Shown here: positions 37,801 to 47,321 of the stretch, piece by piece
How positions within the stretch are numbered: the stretch's first letter is position 1
Layout: each line of letters starts with the position of its first letter
Source: CAURNT01 sp963526495
GTDB lineage: Bacteria; Fusobacteriota; Fusobacteriia; Fusobacteriales; Leptotrichiaceae
DNA: 64,000 nucleotides
Direction: 5' to 3'
Assembly (NCBI GenBank): GCA_963526495.1
Contig: CAURNT010000002.1
Location: 1 to 64,000, forward strand
Program-made: the position numbers and the translations under genes
The notes under the pieces: generated by a model
Databases searched by the model: none
Seen by the model: only the letters and a program-made list of their open reading frames with translations
Told to the model about the DNA's origin: nothing

Positions 37801-40207
37801 AAATGTATTAAACTTTAGTAATAATAAATTAAGCGCTAAGGGTAGATATAATTTAAAAGATAAGTATGCTAATTTAGATCTTAAATTAAAAGGATATAAT
37901 TTGTATACTACAAATTCTATGGATACTAATATATATATTACAAATTTATCTATAAATTTAGAAGGAGAACTAAATAATCTAAAAGGTAATTTAAAAATAG
38001 AAGATTCTCCAATATTTATAGGTAAAAATCAAGTTGGAATTTTAAAATTAGAAAGTAATATAAATAAAAGTATATTAAATATAGATAATCTTAAAGTTAG
38101 AGATTATTTAATTAATGGAACATATAATTTATCTAATAATATGTTTAATTTAAATTTGAATGCTAAAGAAAAAAATATAAATGAAATAATAGGAAATAAA
38201 AATATAGGACTTAATGTAGAAACAGATTTAAAATTAAATGGTAATATACATGATATTAATTTAGAAGGTAGTGTTAAATTAAATGATTTAAGCTATAATA
38301 ATATTACTATACCTAAGGTGTATTTAGATTTAGAATATAAGAATGGAAATATGTTTAATTTATTTAACACAGGTATATTAAATATTAAAAATTTAGAAAT
38401 AAAAAATAGTAGAGATAAAACTATACTAAAACATAGTGAAATCTTTGATTTAAGTGATTTAAAAGTAAACTATAATCTAATTAATAAAGAAATAGACCTT
38501 AGTAATTTAGATTTAGGAAGTAAAGATAAATATAATGGTAAATTAAAACTTGATTTTATAGCTCAAATTAATAAAAATGATAAATTTGCTTCAGTTAAAC
38601 TTAATTCGGATACATTAACATGGGCTGGGTTAAATATAGATGGTTTAGATGTGGATATACAAACAAATAATGAGGGTATAAACGTATCTGAAATATATTT
38701 AGAATATGAAAATAATCCACTTTTATTAGATGGTTATGTAACTTATGGATTAAATGACTATAATTTTAGATTATTAGCAAACAATTTTAATTTAAAATTT
38801 TTAGAAATTAGTGATAAAATTAAAGAATCAAGTGGTATAGTAAATGCTAATCTTTATTTTAAAAAAAATCAGTTTGATGGGAATATAAATTTAGATAATC
38901 TTACTTTAAAAACTAAAGATAATATGGTAAATGTAGCTAATCTTAATTCTAAGGTTAATGTAAAAAATACTAATATTGAAATAAATGAACTAAAAGGGGA
39001 TGTTAATGAAGGATTACTAGATATAAAAGGAAGAATAGAACTTCCTAGTATACCTGATAATTTTATGAAAACAAAAACTTTAGTCTTAGGAGCTATGGAT
39101 ATAAATTCAAATTTACGTAATGTTAGAATTAATTATGGTGATAATTTAATGTTAAGAATTACAAGTGATATTTTAGCTAAAAATAATAGAATAGATGGTA
39201 AGGTTTTAATAGAAGAAGGAAATATTTATTCTATACCTAGTTTAAATAAAAAAACAGGAACTAATAAATTTAATGGCTATATATCAGAGGTATTTTCACA
39301 AGTTTTAAATAATTTAGTTAATCAGTATATAGTAAACTTAAATTTAGAAACAGAAAAAAGTGTTGAAGTAAATATACCATCAATGCTAGGAGTTGTTAAA
39401 AAAATTAAAGGAGAAGCTGATGGTTTAGGTAAACTTGCTATTGAAAATGGCCGTATGAGTTTATTAAGTGAATTAAATTTAGGAAATAGTACATTTGAGT
39501 TAAATGGACATATATTTAAGGTAGAAGAAGCACATCTTAAATTAGATGGAAGTTTAGATCCTATGATTAATTTTAGAGCTATAACAGAATTAAATGATGA
39601 TCAAATTGAGATAGCATTGAATGGAAAATTAAGTGATAAAAATATTAAAATTACATCTACTTTAGGTAAAAATGTAAATGAAATACTTGGTATACTTGCT
39701 TTTGATGAATCAGGAGGAATATTAAATCTTGAAAGATTAAGAGCTTCAAGTATTTTAGGTAAAGCACTTGAAACAACACTTAATAATTTGTTATTATCGT
39801 CTATAACTAATAGAGTTAGTTCAAGTTTAGGTATAAGTGATTTTAAAATTAAAACTAATTTTGATTCTAATAATACATCAAATATAGGAGATATAATAAA
39901 TAATACAACAACAACAGTATATATTCAAAATAATGTTTTAAACTTTAATAATATATTCTGGAATGCTGAAGTAACTGTACCTTTTGATTTAAGTAATGTT
40001 AGAAATAAATTTAAATATAATATATGGTTTAACTATAACTTAAGAAAAGGAATATCAGCTACTACTGGTATACGTAGTTCTATTAATGATTTTAATCAAG
40101 CTACATTCTATACAGGGATAGGATATGTTAATAGATTTAATAGGTTTGGAGAATTATTTGAAGATATATCTAGTATATTTAAAAAAAGAGAAACTTTAAA
40201 AAGATAA
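34832..40207 (+). CDS. TamB-like translocation and assembly module protein (AsmA/DUF490 superfamily)
   Basis: A 1791-residue protein with one N-terminal helix (about 8-27) and a very long, Asn/Asp/Ile/Leu-rich body of alternating short beta strands. The body would form a hydrophobic groove bridging inner and outer membranes. The conserved TamB/DUF490 C-terminal part begins near 1400, with VLGAMDINSNLRNVRI, KIKGEADGLGKLAIENGRM and ITSTLGKNVNEILGILAFDESG. It probably moves lipids or helps outer-membrane proteins assemble. It directly precedes bamA by 20 bases, and no tamA is visible, so it may work with this BamA. Confidence 0.87.
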   Translation: MLNKTIKRTGKILISLFAIVTCFKVYINSNIFKSHIHFIINDVARINVDFSDLHLTGLTKFEIKDLVVKTQDKKEVIKAKNATIIFNLFTPSRIRYVYLDDGYILIERNGGGINLNNILLNGERVYKKSSNIGKLEYKNINLDFIDNSYNDKIEKKFNNVSGVLYTGIQYNLDLRTIGESIGANSGEKEKINIGILFDRINMKKNIFDMFSLKSRKKLDENKLTVNFDFENFDINKKLSQYIPIYDMINFRNGKLNGDIALEFSDYGLSTYGDLKISNASVFYKDYDDIVKNVNGNVEIINNNIDLKAKTNNIDGGSLELGLKFSPKNSELSIDTSFSDVYYKTLNKYNLVKKFNLKANSDLIKGNILAKLLIKNGDIDLIDFKGNIKTDKIETFGVDFKNLDVNLGLKQNNLISINTKKNANIEKNIFGNKLNLSTSLNMEYDIKKHDGKGNLKFKNLSKVINLSDINGEFTIKDNKKVNAKLISSQLNSNINFDVEDKSITLNLNSNNIGINLNSSRYNIKNLYIKDAIWKYSLSKFTKGNISADILGIGSKYFNNIGLNLDVLNGGYKIKSNIYTSSGNIYLDGITYNDLSNRYNLTLTKFNLLNYAKNIGIKNLGNLKSEYININGDVYAKYVNGNIILDLTTNSKIPIIYNNQVYNINPNISKLVYSTRDKKIINGNIYLNADDLYSKYFDNVRANIDINDKGYNINANMLVDDSHVYVSGVTTKDMNHKYRIHSESIDIFNLIKKYGLLDKVSSELLNDLSGEKRLLDVGISATNNNGIFNINIDKIENQALLYKGNLINLNASVKDLVYNMNSKSLSSGLINIDSDMPNGKYYDKLNASINIDDIGYNIVSKIYTNGGVVNLEGTTNKSLEHRYKLEGQSINVVSFLKNIDMLNETDIKDKNLIYDFKVGLRGKGTNIAANFEASSEYGQYSNIEYEKMYIKGETKNILNSKIDLSVNFDELWYNYQRLTDVKINLEVDRNEINVLNFSNNKLSAKGRYNLKDKYANLDLKLKGYNLYTTNSMDTNIYITNLSINLEGELNNLKGNLKIEDSPIFIGKNQVGILKLESNINKSILNIDNLKVRDYLINGTYNLSNNMFNLNLNAKEKNINEIIGNKNIGLNVETDLKLNGNIHDINLEGSVKLNDLSYNNITIPKVYLDLEYKNGNMFNLFNTGILNIKNLEIKNSRDKTILKHSEIFDLSDLKVNYNLINKEIDLSNLDLGSKDKYNGKLKLDFIAQINKNDKFASVKLNSDTLTWAGLNIDGLDVDIQTNNEGINVSEIYLEYENNPLLLDGYVTYGLNDYNFRLLANNFNLKFLEISDKIKESSGIVNANLYFKKNQFDGNINLDNLTLKTKDNMVNVANLNSKVNVKNTNIEINELKGDVNEGLLDIKGRIELPSIPDNFMKTKTLVLGAMDINSNLRNVRINYGDNLMLRITSDILAKNNRIDGKVLIEEGNIYSIPSLNKKTGTNKFNGYISEVFSQVLNNLVNQYIVNLNLETEKSVEVNIPSMLGVVKKIKGEADGLGKLAIENGRMSLLSELNLGNSTFELNGHIFKVEEAHLKLDGSLDPMINFRAITELNDDQIEIALNGKLSDKNIKITSTLGKNVNEILGILAFDESGGILNLERLRASSILGKALETTLNNLLLSSITNRVSSSLGISDFKIKTNFDSNNTSNIGDIINNTTTTVYIQNNVLNFNNIFWNAEVTVPFDLSNVRNKFKYNIWFNYNLRKGISATTGIRSSINDFNQATFYTGIGYVNRFNRFGELFEDISSIFKKRETLKR

Positions 40208-40227
40208 AATCATAAGGAGGAAAATTT

Positions 40228-42372
40228 ATGAATAAAAAAATATTAATGACATTACTTGCGATAACAAGTATAGGTTTAGCAAATTCAAAAATAACTAATA
40301 TAGAGGTAACTAATTTAAGTCAATTATCTGAAGATGTTATAAAAAATGCTTTGCCTATTAAAGAAGGTAATGAATATACAAATAAAGTATCAAATGATAT
40401 ATATTTATCACTTTTAAGAACAGGTCTTGTTCAAAATGTTAACATATATCCTACTAAAGATGGTGATAATGTTAATTTAAAAATTGTAGTTGATGAGTTA
40501 CCTAATGCAAAAGCAATATATGAAAATAAATTAGAAATAGAAGCTTTAAAGGAAAAAACAGAATATTTGGTTAATAAAGTATATTTTACTGGAACTGATC
40601 AAAATTTAAATGCTTTAGTAGAAAAAAGTGGTTTAAAAATAGGGGAATATTTTTCTCCGTATGATGCTGAGGTATTAAAAAGTTTAATTATGTCAACAGG
40701 ATATTTTGGTAATGTTGAATTGGATGTACATAGAAGTGCAGATGATAAGAGTGTAGATTTAGAATTTAAGGTTGTTCAAAATCCTGTTATTAAATCAGTA
40801 AAAATTACAGGTTCAAAGTTGATGGATGAAGAAACTTTAATTAAGGTTTCTAGACTTAAAGTTGGAGAAATATTAAATTTACAATTATTACGTCAAGAAA
40901 CATCACCTCTATTAAAAGCTTATGCAGATAATGGATATGTTTGGGTTGGATATAAAAAACTAGATATTAGTAATGATGGAGATATAAATATTGAAATATC
41001 AGAAGCTAAAGTTTCAAAGATTGTATATGATAAAAAAGGAACTGTAAAAGATGGAGAAAGAATAGATTCTAAGGATTATAAATTAAAAACAAATGATTTT
41101 GTATTAAAAAGAAATACATACATTAAAGAAGGAGATGTATTAAATCAAAAAGCATTGGAAACAACTTTAGCTGAGTTATTTAGAACAGGACTATTTTCTA
41201 ATATTAATCATGAAATAACTCAAGATATTAATAATCCAGAAAATTTAATAGTTAGAATAGTATTAACAGAAAGACCAACTACTGCAATAAATGCTAATAT
41301 TTCTTATTCTACAGAAGATAGTTTATCAGGGTCTTTAAAACTTTCAGATTCTAATTTCTTAGGAAGAGAAGAAAGTTTTGATTTAACTGGAGAAGCAGGA
41401 ATAAAAGGAAATTATAGTATATCACTTGGATTTAAAGATCCTTGGATACAAAATACTTCAAGAATATTAGCTGGAGGAAATATATATTTTAAAAAGACTA
41501 CTACAAGAGTTAAAGATTTAGATGAATTTAAGAAAGATCCTAATCAAGATGAAGCAAAATTTGCAGAATCAATATATAATGAACCAACGGATAAACAATA
41601 TGTATTTGGTATAAATGGACAAATAGGTAAGGGACTAACAAGTGATATATATTTAACTTTAACTCCAAGATTAATAAATGTATACTCTAAGAATAGAGCT
41701 AAGGAAGAAAAAGCACGTGTATATCAAGATTATACATTAGCCTCTATTGGTGGTGATTTAATTTATGATACAAGAGATGACAGAAATACTCCTAAAAAAG
41801 GTCTTTATGCTGATCTTTATGTAGAAGGTGGATACATCTTTAGAGAAAAATCATTAAAATTAAATAAAGGAAGACCTATAGAAATTACAGATAAAGATGG
41901 TAAAGGAACTGGTGAGTATGAAAAATACAAACCTAGAGCATACGCTCTTACAACTTTAGATTTAAGAGCATATCATCCAGTATATAAGAGTAGTAATTCA
42001 ATGGCATATAGATTACTTGCAACTTATGCACATGATAATACACCAGTGGGACAATTAGCTGTAGTAGGAGATGGAATAACTTTAAGAGGACTTCCTAATT
42101 CAGTTTCAAGTAACAAATATTCTGTTACATTTACTGCAGAAAATAGAACATATTTTAATGATTATTTACAAGGAGTATTATTCTATGATGCAGGAATAGC
42201 AGAAAATATTAAAATTGAGGGTACTAATAAATTGAAATTTGTAAATAATATAGGGTTAGGTGCAAGAATTAATACTCCTATTGGAGTAGTTAGACTTGAT
42301 TATGCTTGGAATCTTGAAAAAGGTAAAAAACCAACAGGTAAATTTAATTTTGGATTTGGGCAAACTTTCTAA
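40228..42372 (+). CDS. bamA: Outer-membrane protein assembly factor BamA
   Basis: Omp85 protein of 714 residues that inserts beta-barrels into the outer membrane. The signal peptide is MKNKILMTLLAITSIGLAN-like (residues 1-19). Four POTRA-like domains are visible at about 22-95, 100-185, 187-260 and 262-350, one fewer than in E. coli BamA. The surface-antigen barrel follows from about 355. VVGDGITLRGLPN near 612 and the C-terminal GKFNFGFGQTF with a terminal Phe are typical. A strong AGGAGG site and a terminator frame it. It ends the tex-to-bamA run. Confidence 0.94.
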   Translation: MNKKILMTLLAITSIGLANSKITNIEVTNLSQLSEDVIKNALPIKEGNEYTNKVSNDIYLSLLRTGLVQNVNIYPTKDGDNVNLKIVVDELPNAKAIYENKLEIEALKEKTEYLVNKVYFTGTDQNLNALVEKSGLKIGEYFSPYDAEVLKSLIMSTGYFGNVELDVHRSADDKSVDLEFKVVQNPVIKSVKITGSKLMDEETLIKVSRLKVGEILNLQLLRQETSPLLKAYADNGYVWVGYKKLDISNDGDINIEISEAKVSKIVYDKKGTVKDGERIDSKDYKLKTNDFVLKRNTYIKEGDVLNQKALETTLAELFRTGLFSNINHEITQDINNPENLIVRIVLTERPTTAINANISYSTEDSLSGSLKLSDSNFLGREESFDLTGEAGIKGNYSISLGFKDPWIQNTSRILAGGNIYFKKTTTRVKDLDEFKKDPNQDEAKFAESIYNEPTDKQYVFGINGQIGKGLTSDIYLTLTPRLINVYSKNRAKEEKARVYQDYTLASIGGDLIYDTRDDRNTPKKGLYADLYVEGGYIFREKSLKLNKGRPIEITDKDGKGTGEYEKYKPRAYALTTLDLRAYHPVYKSSNSMAYRLLATYAHDNTPVGQLAVVGDGITLRGLPNSVSSNKYSVTFTAENRTYFNDYLQGVLFYDAGIAENIKIEGTNKLKFVNNIGLGARINTPIGVVRLDYAWNLEKGKKPTGKFNFGFGQTF

Positions 42373-42381
42373 AAAGACATT

Positions 42382-42412
42382 AAAGGTAGATGAAAATCTA
42401 CCTTTTTATTTT
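42382..42412 (+). terminator. Terminator after bamA
   Basis: AAAGGTAGAT (42382-42391), GAAA tetraloop, ATCTACCTTT (42396-42405), then a T-rich tail. A textbook hairpin closing the long operon. Confidence 0.92.
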
Positions 42413-42499
42413 CAATTATTGAAAATTGATTTCTAAAAAACTACTTTTTTTTAAAAATAGAAGTATACTATTATTAATAATAAAAAGGAGATGGTTTTT

Positions 42500-43255
42500 A
42501 TGAAAAAAATTTTTACATTATTACTTATTGGTATGATTAGCATGGCTTATACTGAAAAAAATGAAAAAGTTTATAGTAAAAGCTTAAATAAAGATGTGGA
42601 TGTAACACTTACACTGCCTAGTTCATACGAAAAAGGTAAGGATTATCCGGTAATATATACATTAAATGGTTGGTCGGGTAATAATAGAAATTTCCCTGAT
42701 AAAATGAATATAGGAGAATTATCAGATAAATATGATATTATTTATGTATCTCCAGATGGTGGATATGATACGTGGTATATTAGTAATGAAAATTTTATAT
42801 CAAATGAATTGATTAAATATATTGATGGTAAGTATAAAACAGATAAAAAACGTGAAAAAAGAGCAATAACAGGATTAAGTATGGGTGGATTTGGAGCTTT
42901 TTATTTAGGTATTAAGCATAAAGATATATTTGGTAATATTGGATCAATGAGTGGTGGAGTTAATCCTCAAGAATATAAATATAATTGGGGTATAATGAAA
43001 ACTATAAATTCTAATTGGGAAGATTATAACATTAAAGATATAGCACATTCTTTATTAGGTTCAAAAACTAATATAATATTTGATTGTGGTATCTCAGATT
43101 TCTTTATAGAACCTAATAGAGAATTACATAAAAAATTGTTATCTTTAAATATCGAACATACATATATGGAAAGACCAGGAAATCATTCTTGGATTTATTG
43201 GAGAGATTCTATAAAATATCAAACATTATTCTTTAATGAGAATTTTAGAAAGTAG
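42500..43255 (+). CDS. Secreted alpha/beta-hydrolase esterase (esterase D family)
   Basis: A 251-residue putative esterase with signal peptide MKKIFTLLLIGMISMAY, so exported. The nucleophile is Ser127 in GLSMGGFGAFYL, and the likely catalytic His lies in RPGNHSWIYW near 233, as in esterase D/acetyl-xylan-esterase-like proteins. Substrate unknown; possibly acyl groups on glycans. An AAGGAG site ends exactly at an upstream in-frame ATG (42491), so the start is ATG 42500, nine bases further. Eight bases separate it from the next serine hydrolase, which is probably co-transcribed. Confidence 0.85.
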   Translation: MKKIFTLLLIGMISMAYTEKNEKVYSKSLNKDVDVTLTLPSSYEKGKDYPVIYTLNGWSGNNRNFPDKMNIGELSDKYDIIYVSPDGGYDTWYISNENFISNELIKYIDGKYKTDKKREKRAITGLSMGGFGAFYLGIKHKDIFGNIGSMSGGVNPQEYKYNWGIMKTINSNWEDYNIKDIAHSLLGSKTNIIFDCGISDFFIEPNRELHKKLLSLNIEHTYMERPGNHSWIYWRDSIKYQTLFFNENFRK

Positions 43256-43263
43256 GTATAAAT

Positions 43264-45054
43264 ATGAAAAAAATTTTAATGACTTCAATGTTAATAGCTG
43301 GAATTTTATCTTTTTCATTTCAATTTGAAAAGCAATTTCCTATAGAAAAGGGATTTGATGATTCGGTTTTAACTAATCAAATGTATGAATTTAAGTCTTA
43401 TTCTAAACAAGGTTATTTACTTTTAAATTATAAAGAACTTAAAAAAGTAGATATATATATAAATGGTAATAAATTAGATACAACTTCATTAAAAGGAGAA
43501 GGAAGTAAAAAAGTAGATATATCTAAGTATACCAAAGATGATAAAAATATTATTCAAATTACACAATTAGATGGGAAATTAGATGTTAAAATACCTTATC
43601 CAGAAATTACAAAAGGAAAAGGAGATTTTAATAATGAAGCTATTAAATTCTTTGATGAATTTTTAGAAGCAGAAGTAAAAGCCGGTATGCCAAGTGCACA
43701 AATAGCAGTTGTTAAAAATGGTAAACTTGAATATGCTAAGAGTTTTGGGTATGTTAATAATTATGATAAGGAAGGAAATCAATTAAAAGATAGAATTAAA
43801 GTTACAAATGAAACTATTTATGATTTAGCTAGTAATACTAAAATGTATGCAACGAATTATGCTATACAAAAATTAGTTTCTGAGGGTAAATTAAGTATAA
43901 ATACATATATTAAAGATATATATCCTGAGTTTAAAGGTAAATGGAAAGAAAATGTTCAGGTAGGAGATATATTAAAACATCAAGCTGGTTTTCCTGCAGA
44001 CCCACAATATTTTAATGATAAATATGATAAAGACGATGGTATACCTAATGGTAAAAATGATTTATATGCCATAGGTAAGGAAAATGTTTTAGATGCAATT
44101 ATGAGAACACCTTTAATATATGAACCTAAAACATCTACTAAATATTCAGATGTAGACTATATGTTATTAGGTTTTATAGTTGAAAAAATAAGTGGGCAAG
44201 ATTTAGATGTATATTTAAAAGAGAATATATATGATAAATTAGAGCTTACTCATACAATGTTTAATCCCTTAGAACATGGTATATCTAAGGAAAAAATAGC
44301 AGCAACTGAATTAAATGGGAATACTCGTGATAATTCAATTGATTTTATAAATGCTCGTAAAGAAACAGTTTGGGGAGAGGTTCATGATGAAAAAGCATTT
44401 TATTCAATGAAGGGTGTTTCAGGACATGCGGGATTATTCTCTAATGCTATAGAGGTTGCAAAGTTAGCACAAATAATGGTAAATCAAGGTGGTTATGGAG
44501 AAAATAAATTCTTTAATAGAACTACATTGGATAATTTTATTAAACCTAAAGATATAAATGCAAGTTTTGGCCTAGGTTGGAGAAGACAAGGTGACTACAT
44601 CTATAGATGGGCATTTTCTCCACTTGCTGAAAAAGATACTATAGGGCATACTGGATGGACTGGAACATTAACAGTTATAGAACCTAATCAAAATATAGTA
44701 ATAGTATTATTAACTAATGCTAAAAATTCGGCAGTAATAGATAAAATTAAAAAACCTAATGATTTTTATGGAAATCATTTTTATACAACAAATTATGGAG
44801 CTATATCTGCAATGTTAATAGATGCATTTAGTAATAAAATTAATAAAGGTGATTATACTAGAATGAATTCTATTTTATCTGATTTAATTGAAACTAAGTA
44901 TAGATTGATTACAAGTGATGATAATTATAGAACGAAATCTGATGTAAATGAAACATTAAGTTTGATTAATTTACATAAAAAAAGAAATAAAGGAAAAATT
45001 TCTGATAAATATATGGAAATGATAAAGGTTTTAAGAGATTTAGAAGTTAAATAA
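43264..45054 (+). CDS. Serine hydrolase/PBP4B-like (beta-lactamase family, class C fold)
   Basis: A 596-residue exported protein (signal peptide about 1-19) with an extra beta-rich N-terminal domain of about 90 residues. A serine beta-lactamase-like domain follows: S190-N-T-K193, Y294-S-D296 and HTG near 465. The layout resembles PBP4B/YfeW proteins, which act on peptidoglycan or D-amino-acid peptides in the periplasm. A resistance role is not supported. The C-terminal 80 residues are helical and charged. It follows the esterase by 8 bases and is closed by a terminator. Confidence 0.85.
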   Translation: MKKILMTSMLIAGILSFSFQFEKQFPIEKGFDDSVLTNQMYEFKSYSKQGYLLLNYKELKKVDIYINGNKLDTTSLKGEGSKKVDISKYTKDDKNIIQITQLDGKLDVKIPYPEITKGKGDFNNEAIKFFDEFLEAEVKAGMPSAQIAVVKNGKLEYAKSFGYVNNYDKEGNQLKDRIKVTNETIYDLASNTKMYATNYAIQKLVSEGKLSINTYIKDIYPEFKGKWKENVQVGDILKHQAGFPADPQYFNDKYDKDDGIPNGKNDLYAIGKENVLDAIMRTPLIYEPKTSTKYSDVDYMLLGFIVEKISGQDLDVYLKENIYDKLELTHTMFNPLEHGISKEKIAATELNGNTRDNSIDFINARKETVWGEVHDEKAFYSMKGVSGHAGLFSNAIEVAKLAQIMVNQGGYGENKFFNRTTLDNFIKPKDINASFGLGWRRQGDYIYRWAFSPLAEKDTIGHTGWTGTLTVIEPNQNIVIVLLTNAKNSAVIDKIKKPNDFYGNHFYTTNYGAISAMLIDAFSNKINKGDYTRMNSILSDLIETKYRLITSDDNYRTKSDVNETLSLINLHKKRNKGKISDKYMEMIKVLRDLEVK

Positions 45055-45064
45055 AAAATTATTT

Positions 45065-45088
45065 ATACCCCTTTTAAGGGGTATTTTA
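45065..45088 (+). terminator. Terminator after the PBP4B-like gene
   Basis: ATACCCCTT (45065-45073) pairs perfectly with AAGGGGTAT (45076-45084), followed by a short T-run. A GC-rich stem for this genome. Confidence 0.9.
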
Positions 45089-45101
45089 ATTTAAAAAAAT
45101 C

Positions 45102-45130
45102 TTGCAATATTTAACTCTATTTGGTATACT
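45102..45130 (+). promoter_or_regulatory. Promoter of nrdDG
   Basis: TTGCAA (45102-45107) and TATACT (45125-45130) with a 17-base spacer. It is immediately followed by a 75-base leader containing the NrdR box, so repressor binding would act just downstream of initiation. Confidence 0.85.
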
Positions 45131-45167
45131 ATTAATAACAAAATATAAGGCTTTTAACGCCTTTCAA

Positions 45168-45183
45168 ACACAATATATTGTGT
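45168..45183 (+). promoter_or_regulatory. NrdR box (ribonucleotide reductase repressor site)
   Basis: ACACAATATATTGTGT matches the acaCwAtATaTwGtgt NrdR box consensus at every position. It is the core of a perfect 22-base palindrome (45165-45186). A degenerate partner (about 11 of 16 positions) starts at 45138, 30 bases upstream, near the three-turn spacing typical of paired boxes. The gene controlled is nrdD. Confidence 0.85.
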
Positions 45184-45206
45184 TTGATTAGAATAGAGGA
45201 TAAATA

Positions 45207-47321
45207 ATGAAAGTAGTAAAAAGAGATGGTAGAGAAGTAGAATTTGATGCTAATAAAATAAAGGTTGCTATAAGAAAAGCAAATAATGAAGTAGATATCA
45301 TTGAAAGAGTGTCTGAAGAAAAAATTGATAATATTGTACAAGATATTGTTAACAAAGACATTAATAATGTCGAAGATATACAAGATTTTATAGAAAAAAA
45401 TCTTGTTGAATTAGGGTTGTATAAATTATCTAAAAAGTATATAGTATATAGATATACTAGATCTTTAGTTAGAGAGGCTAATACTACTGATGAATCGATT
45501 TTATCTCTTGTAAAAAATTCTAATAAGGAAGTTGGAGAAGAAAATTCAAATAAAAATTCATCTGTAGCTTCAACTCAACGTGATTTAATAGCAGGTGAAG
45601 TAAGTAAAGATTTAACTCGTAGAATATTATTACCTAAAAGAATAAGTGATGCTCATAATAATGGTATTTTACATTTTCATGATTCTGATTACTTCATTCA
45701 AAATATTTTTAATTGTTGTTTAGTTGATATTAAAAATATGTTTGAATACGGCACAGTTATGAATGGTAAACTTATAGAAACCCCTAAAAGTTTTCAAGTT
45801 GCATGTACTGTAATGACACAAATTATAGCTGCAGTTGCTAGTGGTCAATATGGTGGTCAAAGTATAAATATTAGCCATTTAGGTAAGTATTTAAGATATA
45901 GTAGAGATAAGTATTATAATAGATATAAAAAAGAGTTTTCAGAGTTAAATGAAGAAATGATAAATAGATTGGTTGAAGAAAGAATAAAAGAGGAATTAAG
46001 AAGTGGAGTACAAACTATACAATATCAAATTAATACTCTTATGACAACTAATGGACAATCTCCTTTTGTTACTTTATTTTTAGATATAGATAGTGAAAAA
46101 GAATATCAAGATGAAGTTGCATTGATAATAGAGGAAATATTAAAACAAAGATATGAGGGAATAAAAAATGAAGAAGGAGTTTATGTAACTTCAGCATTTC
46201 CTAAATTAGTGTATGTTTTAAATGAAGATAATATATTTAAAGGTGGTAAATATGACTATCTTACTGATATAGCAATAAAGTGTTCAAGTAAAAGAATGTA
46301 TCCAGACTATATTAGTTCAAAAATAATGAAAGAAAATTACGAAGGTAATGTATTTTCTCCTATGGGATGTAGATCATTTTTATCTCCTTATAAAGATGAA
46401 AACGGAGAATATAAATTTGAAGGAAGATTTAATCAAGGAGTAGTAAGTCTTAATTTAGTTCAAATAGCACTACTTAGTAAAACTGAGGAAGAATATTTTA
46501 AATTATTAGAAGATAGATTAGATTTATGTTTTGAAGCTTTAATGATGAGACATAATAGGCTTAAGGGTACACTTTCTGATATATCGCCTATACATTGGCA
46601 ATATGGAGCGATAGCACGTCTTAAAAAAGGAGAAAAAATAGATAAATATTTAATGGATGGTTATTCTACAATCTCTTTAGGATATATAGGTATATATGAA
46701 GCTACTAAATTGATAACAGGAGAGACTCATACTACTGAAAAAGGTAGAACTTTTGCAATAAAAGTTATGAAAAAATTGGAAAATACTGTTAATAAATGGA
46801 AAAAAGATACAGGTATAGGTTTTGGACTTTATGGAACACCTGCTGAAAGTTTGTGTTATAGATTTGCAAAAATAGATAAAGAAAAATTTGGAAGTATAAA
46901 AGATATTACAGATAAAGGTTATTATACTAATTCTTATCATGTAGATGTTAGAGAAGAAATAAATATTTTTGATAAATTTAAATTTGAATCAGAATTTCAA
47001 AAAATTTCTAGTGGTGGAGCAATATCATATGGAGAGATACCAAATATGAGTAAAAATTTAGAAGCTCTTAAGGAAGTTGTTAAATATATATATGATAATA
47101 TACAATATGCTGAATTTAATACAAAGAGTGATTACTGTCACATTTGTGGATTTGATGAAGAAATAATAATAAATTCTGAAAATCAATGGGAATGTCCTCA
47201 ATGTCATAATAAAGATAAATTAAAAATGAATGTAATAAGAAGAACATGTGGTTATTTAGGAGAAAATTATTGGAATGAAGGTAAAACTCGTGAAATAGGG
47301 AAAAGAGTATTACATTTATGA
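45207..47321 (+). CDS. nrdD: Anaerobic ribonucleoside-triphosphate reductase
   Basis: Class III glycyl-radical enzyme of 704 residues making dNTPs without oxygen. The N-terminal ATP-cone (MKVVKRDGREVEFDANKI) is the allosteric dATP/ATP site. The large barrel carries MNGKLIETPKSFQ- and TNGQSPFVTLFLD-like segments. A C-terminal zinc site has CHIC and CPQC (near 646-667), and Gly682 in RRTCGYLGEN is the radical site. It overlaps its activase nrdG by four bases (ATGA). NrdR control is predicted from the leader. It is the only RNR in the window. Confidence 0.97.
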   Translation: MKVVKRDGREVEFDANKIKVAIRKANNEVDIIERVSEEKIDNIVQDIVNKDINNVEDIQDFIEKNLVELGLYKLSKKYIVYRYTRSLVREANTTDESILSLVKNSNKEVGEENSNKNSSVASTQRDLIAGEVSKDLTRRILLPKRISDAHNNGILHFHDSDYFIQNIFNCCLVDIKNMFEYGTVMNGKLIETPKSFQVACTVMTQIIAAVASGQYGGQSINISHLGKYLRYSRDKYYNRYKKEFSELNEEMINRLVEERIKEELRSGVQTIQYQINTLMTTNGQSPFVTLFLDIDSEKEYQDEVALIIEEILKQRYEGIKNEEGVYVTSAFPKLVYVLNEDNIFKGGKYDYLTDIAIKCSSKRMYPDYISSKIMKENYEGNVFSPMGCRSFLSPYKDENGEYKFEGRFNQGVVSLNLVQIALLSKTEEEYFKLLEDRLDLCFEALMMRHNRLKGTLSDISPIHWQYGAIARLKKGEKIDKYLMDGYSTISLGYIGIYEATKLITGETHTTEKGRTFAIKVMKKLENTVNKWKKDTGIGFGLYGTPAESLCYRFAKIDKEKFGSIKDITDKGYYTNSYHVDVREEINIFDKFKFESEFQKISSGGAISYGEIPNMSKNLEALKEVVKYIYDNIQYAEFNTKSDYCHICGFDEEIIINSENQWECPQCHNKDKLKMNVIRRTCGYLGENYWNEGKTREIGKRVLHL

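Noticed and set aside
43264..45054. Antibiotic-resistance beta-lactamase
   Set aside because: The motif layout and extra N-terminal domain fit PBP4B-like peptidases, not a class A-D resistance enzyme; no resistance role can be claimed.
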